DNA of 64,000 nucleotides from Clostridia bacterium (GTDB taxonomy: Bacteria > Bacillota > Clostridia > Christensenellales > Borkfalkiaceae), in contig JAGAKN010000017.1 of assembly GCA_017625565.1 (NCBI GenBank), positions 1 to 64,000 of the forward strand, given 5' to 3'. Positions within the stretch are counted from its first letter, which is position 1. The number at the start of each line of letters is the position of its first letter. The position numbers were made by a program, and so were the translations under genes. A model generated the notes under the pieces. The model was not told where the DNA came from. It saw nothing but the letters and a program-made list of their open reading frames with translations, and did not search any database. This document shows, piece by piece, positions 8,712-16,091 of the stretch.

Positions 8712-9490
8712 AAACTTTCTCCTTTGCCTGCAAAAAACCGCGTGTATTCCGCAGGGTTTTTCGCTACGATATCGTAGAGAATTTCGGGGGATTTGCCGTT
8801 GCAAATGACCATATCTAAGCCTGCGTCGTTGCAAATTTCCGCGGCGTGGAGTTTGGTTTTCATGCCGCCCGTGCCCAGCGTCGAACCAGCGTCGCCGGCT
8901 AAGGCTTTCATACGTTCGTCAATGCCATGGACTTCGCGAATGAGCGTCGCGTTTTCATTTTTACGGGGATCGGCGGAATATAAACCGTCTACGTCGGACA
9001 AAATAACAAGTAGGCTTGCCTGTACGCTAACCGCAACGAGCGCGGAAAGCGTGTCGTTGTCACCGACTTTAATCTCATCGGTAGCGATCGTGTCGTTTTC
9101 GTTGATAATAGGTAGCGCGCCGAGTTCCAAAAGCCTGCGAATGGTGTTATTAAAATTCTCGTGTCGATCGCTTGCGGAAAAATCCGCGCCCGTCAACAGG
9201 ATTTGCGCGACGGTGTGGTTATATTCGGTGAAGAGCCGATCGTAAGTGTACATCAATTCGCATTGACCGATGGCTGCGGCGGCTTGTTTTGTGGGGATAT
9301 CTTTGGGTTTTACGCTTAAACCGAGTTTTCCAACCCCCATTCCGATTGCGCCCGAAGAAACGAGCAGGACTTCGTGCCCTGCATTCTTCAAATCGCTGAC
9401 CACACGGCAAAGCTCGTTGGTGCGACGGATATTCAAGCGTCCCGTTGCGTGCGCAAGCGTGGACGTGCCGACTTTGATGACGATCCGCAT
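8708..9490 (-). CDS. proB: Glutamate 5-kinase, short form without PUA domain
   Basis: ProB phosphorylates glutamate at the gamma position, the first and proline-inhibited step. The 260-residue protein is one amino acid kinase domain: IKVGTSTLA at the start, LVSSGAIGMG near 40-50, ALPIINENDT near 130, VGDNDTLSALVA near 145 and LGTGGMKTKLHAAEI near 205-220. The C-terminal PUA domain of the longer enterobacterial form is absent, as in several Firmicutes. ATG 9490 follows GGGGAGAA. The first gene of the operon, it has a strong promoter about 65 bases upstream. Confidence 0.94.
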   Translation of the reverse strand: MRIVIKVGTSTLAHATGRLNIRRTNELCRVVSDLKNAGHEVLLVSSGAIGMGVGKLGLSVKPKDIPTKQAAAAIGQCELMYTYDRLFTEYNHTVAQILLTGADFSASDRHENFNNTIRRLLELGALPIINENDTIATDEIKVGDNDTLSALVAVSVQASLLVILSDVDGLYSADPRKNENATLIREVHGIDERMKALAGDAGSTLGTGGMKTKLHAAEICNDAGLDMVICNGKSPEILYDIVAKNPAEYTRFFAGKGESL

Positions 9491-9554
9491 AATGTTCTCC
9501 CCGTCCTTTTTCGAAAAGTAGCTCTCAAAAAGACTGTTTGCTTGATATACTTTA

Positions 9555-9583
9555 AGTATAGCGAAAACGCAACAAAAAGTCAA
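9555..9583 (-). promoter_or_regulatory. Sigma-A promoter of proBAC
   Basis: On the minus strand TTGACT (9583-9578), a 17-base spacer and TATACT (9560-9555) predict a start near 9548, about 58 bases before proB. The rest of the 9491-9798 gap holds only this and the divergent pckG promoter. Confidence 0.8.
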
Positions 9584-9675
9584 GCGTGAGGGCAAGTGCC
9601 TTGTAAGGATTTTCTCGATTGCTACAATCGAAAAAAGAAATTTTCCGTATTCTGACAAAATTTTCGTCAAAACCG

Positions 9676-9704
9676 TTTACATTTCGGTTTTTTTGTGTTA
9701 TAAT
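9676..9704 (+). promoter_or_regulatory. Sigma-A promoter of pckG
   Basis: TTTACA (9676-9681), 17 bases, TATAAT (9699-9704). The leader to the ATG is about 88 bases. I see no clear operator or riboswitch fold in it. Confidence 0.75.
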
Positions 9705-9798
9705 GATAATCGGTGGAAAAAGGTACTTTCTTCCAAGGCGGAAAAAGCAATGCAACCACCATAAAACGAGAAAAAATAAAATTTTAGGAGATAGAAAA

Positions 9799-11577
9799 AT
9801 GACTAACAACAAGAAAGTGTTGCAATTCGTTGCAGATTGTCAGGCGTTTGCTACGCCCGACGAAGTGGTTTGGATCGACGGTAGCGACGCGCAAAGAGAC
9901 GCGCTCCGCGCGGAAGCTTGCGCTACGGGTGAAATGATCAAATTGAACCAAGAATTGCTCCCCGACTGCTATTATCATAGAACGGCGGAAAACGACGTTG
10001 CTCGTGTAGAAGACAGAACGTTTATCTGCTGTGAAAACGAAGAAGACGCGCTTCCCCATTCCATCGTAAAATGGAAATCCCCCAAAGAAGCGTACGCGAT
10101 GGTGAACGAAATCGCAAAGGGCGCTTACAAGGGCAGAAAGATGTACGTTATTCCCTATTCGATGGGCGTCGTAGGTTCGCCTTTCTCGAAAATCGGTATC
10201 GAAATTACCGACTCGATTTACGTTGTGCTCAACATGATGATTATGACGCGCGTAGGTAAAATGTGCTTGGATCAACTTGGTGAAAACGGCGATTTCGTAA
10301 AAGGTTTCCACGCAAAATGCAACGTAGATCCCGAAAAGAGATACATTATGCATTTCCCCGAAGATAACACGATTATTTCCGTAAACTCGGCTTACGGTGG
10401 AAACGTATTGCTTGGGAAGAAGTGCTTTGCGCTCCGTATCGCAACCAACCTTGGTAAGAAGGAAGGCTGGATGGCGGAACACATGCTTATCCTTGGCGTT
10501 AAGCGTCCCCAAGATAAAGAAATCAAATACGTTGCGGCGGCGTTCCCGTCGGCTTGCGGTAAGACCAACCTTGCAATGTTGATCCCGCCCAAGCAATACC
10601 TTGACGCAGGCTACGAAGTACAATGCGTCGGCGACGATATCGCATGGATTCGCGTAGGCGAAGACGGCAGACTTTGGGCTTGCAACCCCGAAAACGGTTT
10701 CTTCGGCGTTGCGCCTGGTACGAACGAAAAATCCAACCCCAACGCGTTGGCGGCTACCATGAAAGGCACGATCTTTACCAACGTAGCGCTGAACCCTGCT
10801 AACAACACCGTTTGGTGGGAAAAATTGACCAAACAAGCTCCTGCAGAACTTATCGACTGGACGGGGAAACCTTGGACGCCTGATTGCGGTCGCAACGCAG
10901 CGCATCCCAACTCCCGTTTCACCGCTCCTGCAGAAAACTGCCCTTGCATTTCCCCGGAATTCAACTCCAAGGCAGGCGTACCTTTGTCCGCGATTATCTT
11001 CGGCGGTAGAAGAGCAACGACGACTCCGCTCGTATATCAATCGAGAGATTGGAACCACGGTACGTTCGTCGGTACGATCATGTCGTCGGAAACGACGGCG
11101 GCTGCAACGGGTGCGGTTGGCGTACTCCGTCACGATCCGATGGCAATGAAACCGTTCATGGGTTATTCGGTTGATCAATATTTCCAACACTGGATCAACA
11201 TGGGTGCGAAAGTCGAAGAAGACAAACAACCCAAGATCTTCAACGTAAACTGGTTCCGTCAAGACGAAAACGGCAACTTCATGTGGCCTGGTTTCGGCGA
11301 CAATATGCGCGTACTTGACTGGATTTTGGATCGTTGCGAAGGCAAAGTTGATGCGCAAGAAACGGCAATCGGCTACCTTCCTTACGCGAAAGATATCAAC
11401 ATTGAAAACTGCGATATCGACGCGGAAACGCTTGATAAGCTCTTGGAAGTAGACAAGAAGCGTTGGGCGGCGGAAGCGGAAGAAATCACCAACTACTATG
11501 CGGAAAACTTCGGCGACAAGATGCCCAAGGAAATTATGGAAAACCTTGAAATCTTGAAGAAGAACTGCGCAAACTAA
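9799..11577 (+). CDS. pckG: Phosphoenolpyruvate carboxykinase (GTP)
   Basis: This enzyme interconverts oxaloacetate and phosphoenolpyruvate using GTP/GDP, linking the C4 acids to gluconeogenesis or, in fermenters, fixing CO2 onto PEP. The 592-residue length and motifs are of the GTP class: AAFPSACGKTNLAMLIPP (about 245-262, with the P-loop and the reactive Cys), GDDIAWIRVGEDGRL, NPENGFFGVAPGT and GRRATTTPLVYQS. ATG 9799 follows TTAGGAG by the usual distance. It is a single-gene unit between its own promoter and terminator. Its codon choice (AAC, GGT, CGT) is more biased than its neighbours, as expected for a highly expressed gene. Confidence 0.96.
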   Translation: MTNNKKVLQFVADCQAFATPDEVVWIDGSDAQRDALRAEACATGEMIKLNQELLPDCYYHRTAENDVARVEDRTFICCENEEDALPHSIVKWKSPKEAYAMVNEIAKGAYKGRKMYVIPYSMGVVGSPFSKIGIEITDSIYVVLNMMIMTRVGKMCLDQLGENGDFVKGFHAKCNVDPEKRYIMHFPEDNTIISVNSAYGGNVLLGKKCFALRIATNLGKKEGWMAEHMLILGVKRPQDKEIKYVAAAFPSACGKTNLAMLIPPKQYLDAGYEVQCVGDDIAWIRVGEDGRLWACNPENGFFGVAPGTNEKSNPNALAATMKGTIFTNVALNPANNTVWWEKLTKQAPAELIDWTGKPWTPDCGRNAAHPNSRFTAPAENCPCISPEFNSKAGVPLSAIIFGGRRATTTPLVYQSRDWNHGTFVGTIMSSETTAAATGAVGVLRHDPMAMKPFMGYSVDQYFQHWINMGAKVEEDKQPKIFNVNWFRQDENGNFMWPGFGDNMRVLDWILDRCEGKVDAQETAIGYLPYAKDINIENCDIDAETLDKLLEVDKKRWAAEAEEITNYYAENFGDKMPKEIMENLEILKKNCAN

Positions 11578-11589
11578 CGAAAACGTTAA

Positions 11590-11619
11590 CCCCTGCCGAT
11601 TTCGGCAGGGGTATTTTTT
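11590..11619 (+). terminator. Terminator after pckG
   Basis: CCCCTGCCGA / TCGGCAGGGG hairpin followed by a broken T tract (TATTTTTT), 13 bases after the stop codon. Confidence 0.88.
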
Positions 11620-11630
11620 AAGGAGTACGT

Positions 11631-12170
11631 ATGAAAAAGGTCTTGATCTTATCTGGTAGCCCTAGAAAGGGTGGAAATTCCGATACTTTATGCGACGAAT
11701 TCGCTCGCGGAGCAAAGAATGCAGGCAACCAAGTCGAAAAAATCCGTTTGCAGGAAAAGAAAATTGCCAACTGTTTGGGGTGTTATTACTGCGCGGAACA
11801 CGGCGGAAAATGCGTGATGCAAGACGATATGTCGAAAATTTTGGAGAAGATGCTCGCTTGCGACGTGCTAGTGCTCGCGAGTCCGGTGTATTTTTATTCC
11901 GTTTGCGCGCAAATGAAAGCCGTTATCGATAGGACGGTGGCGCGTTGGACGGAAATTAAGTATAAGGATTTGTATTATATTATGACGTCCGCGGAAGATA
12001 GCGCGACGGTTATGGACGGGACGTTGGCGTGTTTCCGTGGTTTCCGCGATTGTTTGGACGGTTGCGGAGAAAAGGGCGTTTTGTACGGCAAGGGCTTGGA
12101 AAACAAAACGGACGTTTTGGCTCGGAAAGAGCTTATGACCATCGCTTACGAAATGGGCGAGCAAGTATAA
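11631..12170 (+). CDS. NADPH-dependent FMN reductase-like flavoprotein
   Basis: This 179-residue flavodoxin-fold protein belongs to the NADPH-dependent FMN reductase / iron-sulfur flavoprotein group. The N-terminal VLILSGSPRKGGNSDTL binds FMN phosphate. CLGCYYCAEHGGKCVMQDDM (about 49-68) holds a Cys-rich stretch of the kind that carries a cluster or a redox-active pair in this group. ASPVYFYSVCAQMKAVIDR (about 84-102) is the second FMN loop. The substrate cannot be told from sequence. AAGGAG precedes the ATG. It follows the pckG terminator with no obvious promoter of its own, so it may depend on read-through. Confidence 0.85.
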   Translation: MKKVLILSGSPRKGGNSDTLCDEFARGAKNAGNQVEKIRLQEKKIANCLGCYYCAEHGGKCVMQDDMSKILEKMLACDVLVLASPVYFYSVCAQMKAVIDRTVARWTEIKYKDLYYIMTSAEDSATVMDGTLACFRGFRDCLDGCGEKGVLYGKGLENKTDVLARKELMTIAYEMGEQV

Positions 12171-12187
12171 TCCATAAAATTAGCGTT

Positions 12188-12218
12188 GGAGCGCAACGAA
12201 AGTTGCGCTCCTTTTTTT
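12188..12218 (+). terminator. Terminator after the flavoprotein gene
   Basis: Perfect 10-bp stem GGAGCGCAAC / GTTGCGCTCC with a GAAA tetraloop and seven Ts. Confidence 0.93.
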
Positions 12219-12258
12219 GGCAAATTTTCTTGGAGCGACAAACGGAAAGGGCGCATAC

Positions 12259-12355
12259 TATAATAAAAAGAAGAAAAAAGGAGCGGATATGTATACAAAA
12301 CAATCCGTTGACTAAAAAAATTCCCGCATGAGTAAAACGTACATGCGGATTTTTA
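12259..12355 (+). other. Possible tiny transcript encoding an 8-residue peptide
   Basis: This lies in a gap of 333 bases (12171-12503). A TATAAT box at 12259-12264 (with only a poor -35, GCGACA) is followed by AAGGAG at 12278-12283, five bases, then ATG TAT ACA AAA CAA TCC GTT GAC TAA at 12289-12315 (MYTKQSVD), and a terminator-like hairpin CCGCATG/CATGCGG with ATTTTTAT at 12324-12355. The parts are in the right order and spacing for an independent short mRNA, but the reading frame is so short that chance is a real option. Confidence 0.35.
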
Positions 12356-12438
12356 TATAAACGTTAGTGAAAGAATACGATAAAAAAGTGAAAGAAAATC
12401 ACATAATTTCAAAAAAAATAAAAAAATAAGGCCTGCTG

Positions 12439-12468
12439 TTGACAAATAAAGAAGGAATTGCTTATAAT
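12439..12468 (+). promoter_or_regulatory. Sigma-A promoter of the acyltransferase-glmM pair
   Basis: TTGACA (12439-12444), 18 bases, TATAAT (12463-12468). The start codon of the next gene is 36 bases downstream, leaving room for a short leader with AAAGGAGAG. Confidence 0.85.
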
Positions 12469-12503
12469 AAGGAAGATACAGAAAAAAGTAAAAGGAGAGA
12501 AAG

Positions 12504-13163
12504 ATGTTTACGATAAAAGAACTTTTTGATTTAGCGCATACGAAAGCAAAAGAATATCTATCGGCATTCACTTATCCGTGGGAAGCGTTGCCGGGGATCA
12601 AGGCGTTTATACGAGAAACGGGAAAACGTCTAGGCGCGGAATATGAAGAAATTGCCCCCGAAGTCTGGGTGCACCGTTCGGCGAGTATCGCTAAGACGGC
12701 GTGTTTAGAATCGCCCTGCATTATCGGCGCAGGAACACAGGTGCGGACGGGCGCGTTTATTCGGGGGAGCGTGCTCATCGGGGAAAATTGCGTAGTTGGG
12801 AATTCTACGGAGCTCAAAAACGCGATCTTGTTCGACGGCGTGCAAGTTCCGCATTATAACTACGTAGGGGATAGCATTTTGGGCTACAAAGCGCATTTTG
12901 GCGCAGGTGCGATTACGTCGAACGTGAAATCGGATAAACTGCCCGTGATTGTGCGTGACGGGGAGCAGGAGATACAAACGGGCTTGAAGAAAGTGGGTGC
13001 GTTCGTAGGTGATTTTGTGGAGATCGGTTGTAATAGCGTGCTCAATCCCGGCACGGTGATCGGGAAAGAGAGCAACGTGTATCCACTTTCGTGCGTACGT
13101 GGAACGGTGCTTGCAAAGTGTATTTATAAAACGAAAGGCGAAATTGTCGCAAAAAAGGAGTAA
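12504..13163 (+). CDS. Left-handed beta-helix (hexapeptide repeat) sugar nucleotide acyltransferase-like protein
   Basis: The 219-residue protein has a short helical N-terminus (about 1-55) and then imperfect hexapeptide turns from about 60 to 205 (VWVHRSASIAKTACLESPCIIGAGTQ, here cut: VWVHRSASIAKTA, then CIIGAGTQVRTGAFI, VLIGENCVVGNSTELKN, FGAGAITSNVK, VGDFVEIGCNSVLNPGTVIG). It resembles the acetyltransferase half of GlmU and is often labelled UDP-N-acetylglucosamine pyrophosphorylase-related, but it has no nucleotidyltransferase domain. Its position three bases ahead of glmM suggests a part in the UDP-GlcNAc pathway, which is inference from context. GGAGAG precedes ATG 12504. Confidence 0.82.
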   Translation: MFTIKELFDLAHTKAKEYLSAFTYPWEALPGIKAFIRETGKRLGAEYEEIAPEVWVHRSASIAKTACLESPCIIGAGTQVRTGAFIRGSVLIGENCVVGNSTELKNAILFDGVQVPHYNYVGDSILGYKAHFGAGAITSNVKSDKLPVIVRDGEQEIQTGLKKVGAFVGDFVEIGCNSVLNPGTVIGKESNVYPLSCVRGTVLAKCIYKTKGEIVAKKE

Positions 13164-13166
13164 ACT

Positions 13167-14546
13167 ATGGGAAAATATTTCGGAACGGACGGGTTTCGGG
13201 GAGAAGCAAACGAACAGCTGACGGCGGAACACGCGTTTAAAATCGGTCGTTTTTTGGGGTGGTATTATCAGGAAAAGAAGAAGTATGCCGGCGAGAATTC
13301 GCCTGCGAGAATTGTAATCGGGAAAGACACTCGGCGGTCGGGATATATGTTCGAATACGCGTTATCGGGTGGGATCGTTGCATCGGGCGCGGACGCGTAT
13401 TTGTTGCACGTGACGACGACTCCGTCTGTGGCGCACGTAGTCCGCGCGGACGGATTCGATTGCGGAGTGATGATTTCCGCAAGCCATAACCCGTTTTCGG
13501 ACAACGGGATCAAGTTGTTCAATTCGCAGGGAGAAAAGATGGACGAAGAAACCATCGGTTTTATCGAAGCGTATTTAGACGGGGAAGTTTCCGTTTACGG
13601 GCAAACGTTTTCAGAAGTTCCGTATGCAAAAGGAGAGCATATCGGTAGGACGGTGGATTACGTCGCTGGTAGAAATCGCTACGTTGGGTATTTGATCTCG
13701 CTTGGGGTTTACAGTTTTAAGGGCTATAAAATCGCGTTGGATTGCGCCAACGGTAGCGCTTGGCTGATCGCGAAAAACGTATTCGACGCGTTGGGCGCAA
13801 CGACGTATACGCTCCACGCCGAACCGAACGGCACGAATATCAACGACAAGGCAGGCTCGACGCATATACAAAGTTTGCAAAAGTTTGTGGTGGAAAACGG
13901 TTTGGATTTGGGATTTGCATACGACGGCGACGCGGATCGTTGCTTGTGCGTAGATGAAAAGGGGAACGTTGTGGACGGCGATCATATTCTCTATATTTAC
14001 GCAAAGTATATGCAGGAACGGGATAAACTGCTCGGGAATACGATCGTAGCGACGGTAATGTCGAATTTCGGGCTGTTTAAGGCGTTGGACGACGCAGGGA
14101 TTGCCTATGAAAAGACGGCGGTCGGGGATAAATACGTATACGAGCGTATGTCGGAAAAAGGCTATCTTCTCGGCGGAGAGCAATCTGGGCATATTATTTT
14201 TGCAAAGTACGCGTGTACGGGCGACGGGATTTTGACGAGTTTGAAAATTATGCAAGCAATGATCGCCAAAAAATCGACGCTTGGGAAACTTGCAGGAGAA
14301 ATGAAAAAATACCCGCAAGTTTTGGAAAACGAACGGGTAGCCGATAAAGAGAAAGTATTAAAGGACGAGGCTGTGCAAAACGCAATACGGCAAGCGGAAG
14401 AAAGGTTGGGTGCGAGCGGTAGAGTTTTGGTGCGCCCGTCAGGAACAGAACCCGTGATCCGTGTGATGGCGGAAGCAGAAAGCGAACAGCTTTGTCGGGA
14501 ATGCGTCGACGGGATTTTGTCGGAGATGCGAAAAATTAAAAATTAA
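13167..14546 (+). CDS. glmM: Phosphoglucosamine mutase
   Basis: GlmM converts glucosamine-6-phosphate to glucosamine-1-phosphate for UDP-GlcNAc and cell-wall synthesis. The 459-residue alpha-D-phosphohexomutase has GKYFGTDGFRGEAN at the start, GVMISASHNPFSDNGIK with the phosphoserine near residue 105, FAYDGDADRCL near 250 (metal site), LGGEQSGHIIF near 330 and LVRPSGTEPVIRVMAEAE near 420-440 (phosphate loop). Length and order fit GlmM rather than phosphomannomutase. It follows the acyltransferase by three bases. No terminator serves the plus strand well; a hairpin begins 15 bases after the stop but lacks a T tract in this direction. Confidence 0.92.
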   Translation: MGKYFGTDGFRGEANEQLTAEHAFKIGRFLGWYYQEKKKYAGENSPARIVIGKDTRRSGYMFEYALSGGIVASGADAYLLHVTTTPSVAHVVRADGFDCGVMISASHNPFSDNGIKLFNSQGEKMDEETIGFIEAYLDGEVSVYGQTFSEVPYAKGEHIGRTVDYVAGRNRYVGYLISLGVYSFKGYKIALDCANGSAWLIAKNVFDALGATTYTLHAEPNGTNINDKAGSTHIQSLQKFVVENGLDLGFAYDGDADRCLCVDEKGNVVDGDHILYIYAKYMQERDKLLGNTIVATVMSNFGLFKALDDAGIAYEKTAVGDKYVYERMSEKGYLLGGEQSGHIIFAKYACTGDGILTSLKIMQAMIAKKSTLGKLAGEMKKYPQVLENERVADKEKVLKDEAVQNAIRQAEERLGASGRVLVRPSGTEPVIRVMAEAESEQLCRECVDGILSEMRKIKN

Positions 14547-14552
14547 AAAATG

Positions 14553-14659
14553 CAAAAAAGATAACCGCCCTGGAGCTTGACGCTTCAGGGCGATTACCTA
14601 TATGATAAGGGGGAAAATGATGAGCTAGTTTACGTTTCGGTTGTTCCCAACCGATTTAC
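14553..14659 (-). ncRNA. Candidate small RNA of about 107 nt
   Basis: On the minus strand TTTACT (14694-14689), 17 bases and TAAAAT (14671-14666) form a promoter. The predicted RNA starts near 14659, folds a 6-bp hairpin (CGGTTG with CAACCG, 14638-14653) and ends in a strong 15-bp hairpin (14562-14596) with a T tract copied from 14553-14559. On the opposite strand an AAGGGGGAAA ribosome binding site precedes ATG ATG AGC TAG (14617-14628), a reading frame that stops after three codons. The layout recalls the antisense RNA and shared terminator of type I toxin-antitoxin loci, but no toxin is present. The same terminator could end spmAB read-through. The 14700-14820 remainder is plain AT-rich DNA. 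Confidence 0.45.
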
Positions 14660-14823
14660 AAATATATTTTAACACGGATTGAAAAAAAAGTAAAGAAAAA
14701 AATTAAAAAATTTTTATTTGTCGAAAAAGTATATAATATAAGCAAAAACTGTTATTTTTTCACATAAATTTAAATAAAAACTAATAAATTGAAACTTTTT
14801 GTTAAAAAATCACTTTTTAGGCA

Positions 14824-15339
14824 CTATAGAATTCGACAAAGAAAACAAGAAAAAACGACGGCAGAAAGAAAAGAAAAAATGGAGATGCAAGTGGCGACGG
14901 TCAATTTTTTGCGTTTGACGTTTGCAAAGTATACCGCTCCGATATAGAATACGGTGTCGGACGTGCCGTAAGCGACGCACGCGCAACGCCCGATATAGCT
15001 ATCGACGCCGTATTTAGAAAGAATTTCTGCAAGGGTTGCAATCGATCCGCTACCCGAAAGGGGTTTGACCAAAACGAGTGGCGCAATTTCTTCGGGAATT
15101 CCCAAAAAAGAGAACACGGGGGAAATCTTTTTGGCGATGAGCGTATCTAATCCGCTAACTTGTAATAATTTGGATAAAATCATCACGGCGACGATATAGG
15201 GAAAAATGGACGTGACCAAAGGGATAGCCCCTTTAACGCCGTCCGTGAAACTGTCGTAGACCTTTACTTTGCGGAAGAGCGCAAAGAGAATGGAAAGGAA
15301 AAAGATCGTAGGTACGGTTAGTGCAAAAACGTATTTCAT
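14824..15339 (-). CDS. spmB: Spore maturation protein B
   Basis: SpmB and SpmA are membrane proteins needed for full dehydration of the spore core. The 171-residue product has four to five hydrophobic segments and the nucleoside-recognition (Gate) domain pattern VKGAIPLVTSIFPYIVAVMI near 34-53 and LVKPLSGSGSIATLAEIL near 89-106. The start overlaps the end of spmA by four bases, so translation is coupled. Confidence 0.94.
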   Translation of the reverse strand: MKYVFALTVPTIFFLSILFALFRKVKVYDSFTDGVKGAIPLVTSIFPYIVAVMILSKLLQVSGLDTLIAKKISPVFSFLGIPEEIAPLVLVKPLSGSGSIATLAEILSKYGVDSYIGRCACVAYGTSDTVFYIGAVYFANVKRKKLTVATCISIFSFLSAVVFSCFLCRIL

Positions 15340-15944
15340 CCAATACCTGCCCCCTGTATTTTTTGTTGTGCGATGCCGAATTTGTGTCGTGTAGGGGCGC
15401 GTTTTATCAACAATTTCGTCAAAAATACCCCCAACAGGGTAGAGAATAACGAGGCAAGCACGGTAGGGAGTAGGATATCCGTCGGCGCGACGCTACCTAG
15501 CGAAGTCCGCACGGCGATAATCGACGTGGGGACGAGTTGCAATGAAGTGGCGTTCAGCACGAAAAAGAGCGCGGAAGAATACTCTGCGTCCTGGGTTTGA
15601 TCCAAGAGCGCTACGGCACGAATTCCGTAGGGGGTTGCCGCGCCGGAAATCCCCAAAAGATTGACGGATAAATTCATGCAAACGGTTTGCAGAGTTTGTT
15701 CGTCGTTGGTGTGGAATAACCGCTTGGCGACGGGCTTTAGGAATTTGCAAACGGCGCGGGTGATTCCGCTGTCTTCCCAAACGCGCATAAGCCCTAACCA
15801 TACGGCGTAGGTGGCGAGTAGGGACAAGCAAAGGCTTGCCGAAGCGCTTGCGCCGTCTAAAAGGGTGGGCAAAAACGCGTTCGGCTCGACGGCGAGTAAA
15901 ATTGCGCAAGCAAAGAGAAAAATCAGCGTAAACAGGATATTCAT
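15336..15944 (-). CDS. spmA: Spore maturation protein A
   Basis: This 202-residue membrane protein of the nucleoside-recognition domain family is the partner of SpmB. The family core is visible as DGASASASLCLSLL, then YAVWLGLMRVWEDSGIT (about 46-62), then VNLLGISGAATPYG and LNATSLQLVPTSIIAVR (about 131-147). The N-terminus aligns with other SpmA proteins at ATG 15944, although no Shine-Dalgarno sequence precedes it. The C-terminal 30 residues are basic and poorly conserved. The upstream box matches a mother-cell promoter. Confidence 0.93.
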   Translation of the reverse strand: MNILFTLIFLFACAILLAVEPNAFLPTLLDGASASASLCLSLLATYAVWLGLMRVWEDSGITRAVCKFLKPVAKRLFHTNDEQTLQTVCMNLSVNLLGISGAATPYGIRAVALLDQTQDAEYSSALFFVLNATSLQLVPTSIIAVRTSLGSVAPTDILLPTVLASLFSTLLGVFLTKLLIKRAPTRHKFGIAQQKIQGAGIG

Positions 15945-15948
15945 ACGC

Positions 15949-15980
15949 TACTATATGCCGTTGGCAGGCAGGAAAATGCC
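15949..15980 (-). promoter_or_regulatory. Possible sigma-E-type promoter of spmA
   Basis: On the minus strand GGCATTTT (15980-15973), 15 bases, CATATAGTA (15957-15949). This is close to the mother-cell sigma-E pattern (GTCATATT, CATACAAT). B. subtilis spmAB is sigma-E dependent. Transcription would begin at or within a base or two of the spmA ATG, so the message would have no leader, in line with the missing Shine-Dalgarno sequence. Confidence 0.45.
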
Positions 15981-16031
15981 GAAAAAGATAAGGAAAATTC
16001 GCGGAAAGGAAGTTCGGTGGGGATAAAACGT

Positions 16032-16060
16032 TTTACTTTTCAAGTAAAATGCGGTATAAT
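16032..16060 (+). promoter_or_regulatory. Sigma-A promoter of metG
   Basis: TTTACT (16032-16037), 17 bases, TATAAT (16055-16060), with the ATG 31 bases further on. No T-box or S-box leader is present, as there is no room for one. Confidence 0.75.
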
Positions 16061-16091
16061 ACAAAGGAAAACAAATAGGGAGTAGTGGATT

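Noticed and set aside
9784-11358. A 524-codon open frame on the minus strand opposite pckG
   Set aside because: It is the antisense shadow of a strongly biased gene; its protein is rich in Arg, His and Phe, shows no family motif, and has no ribosome binding site.
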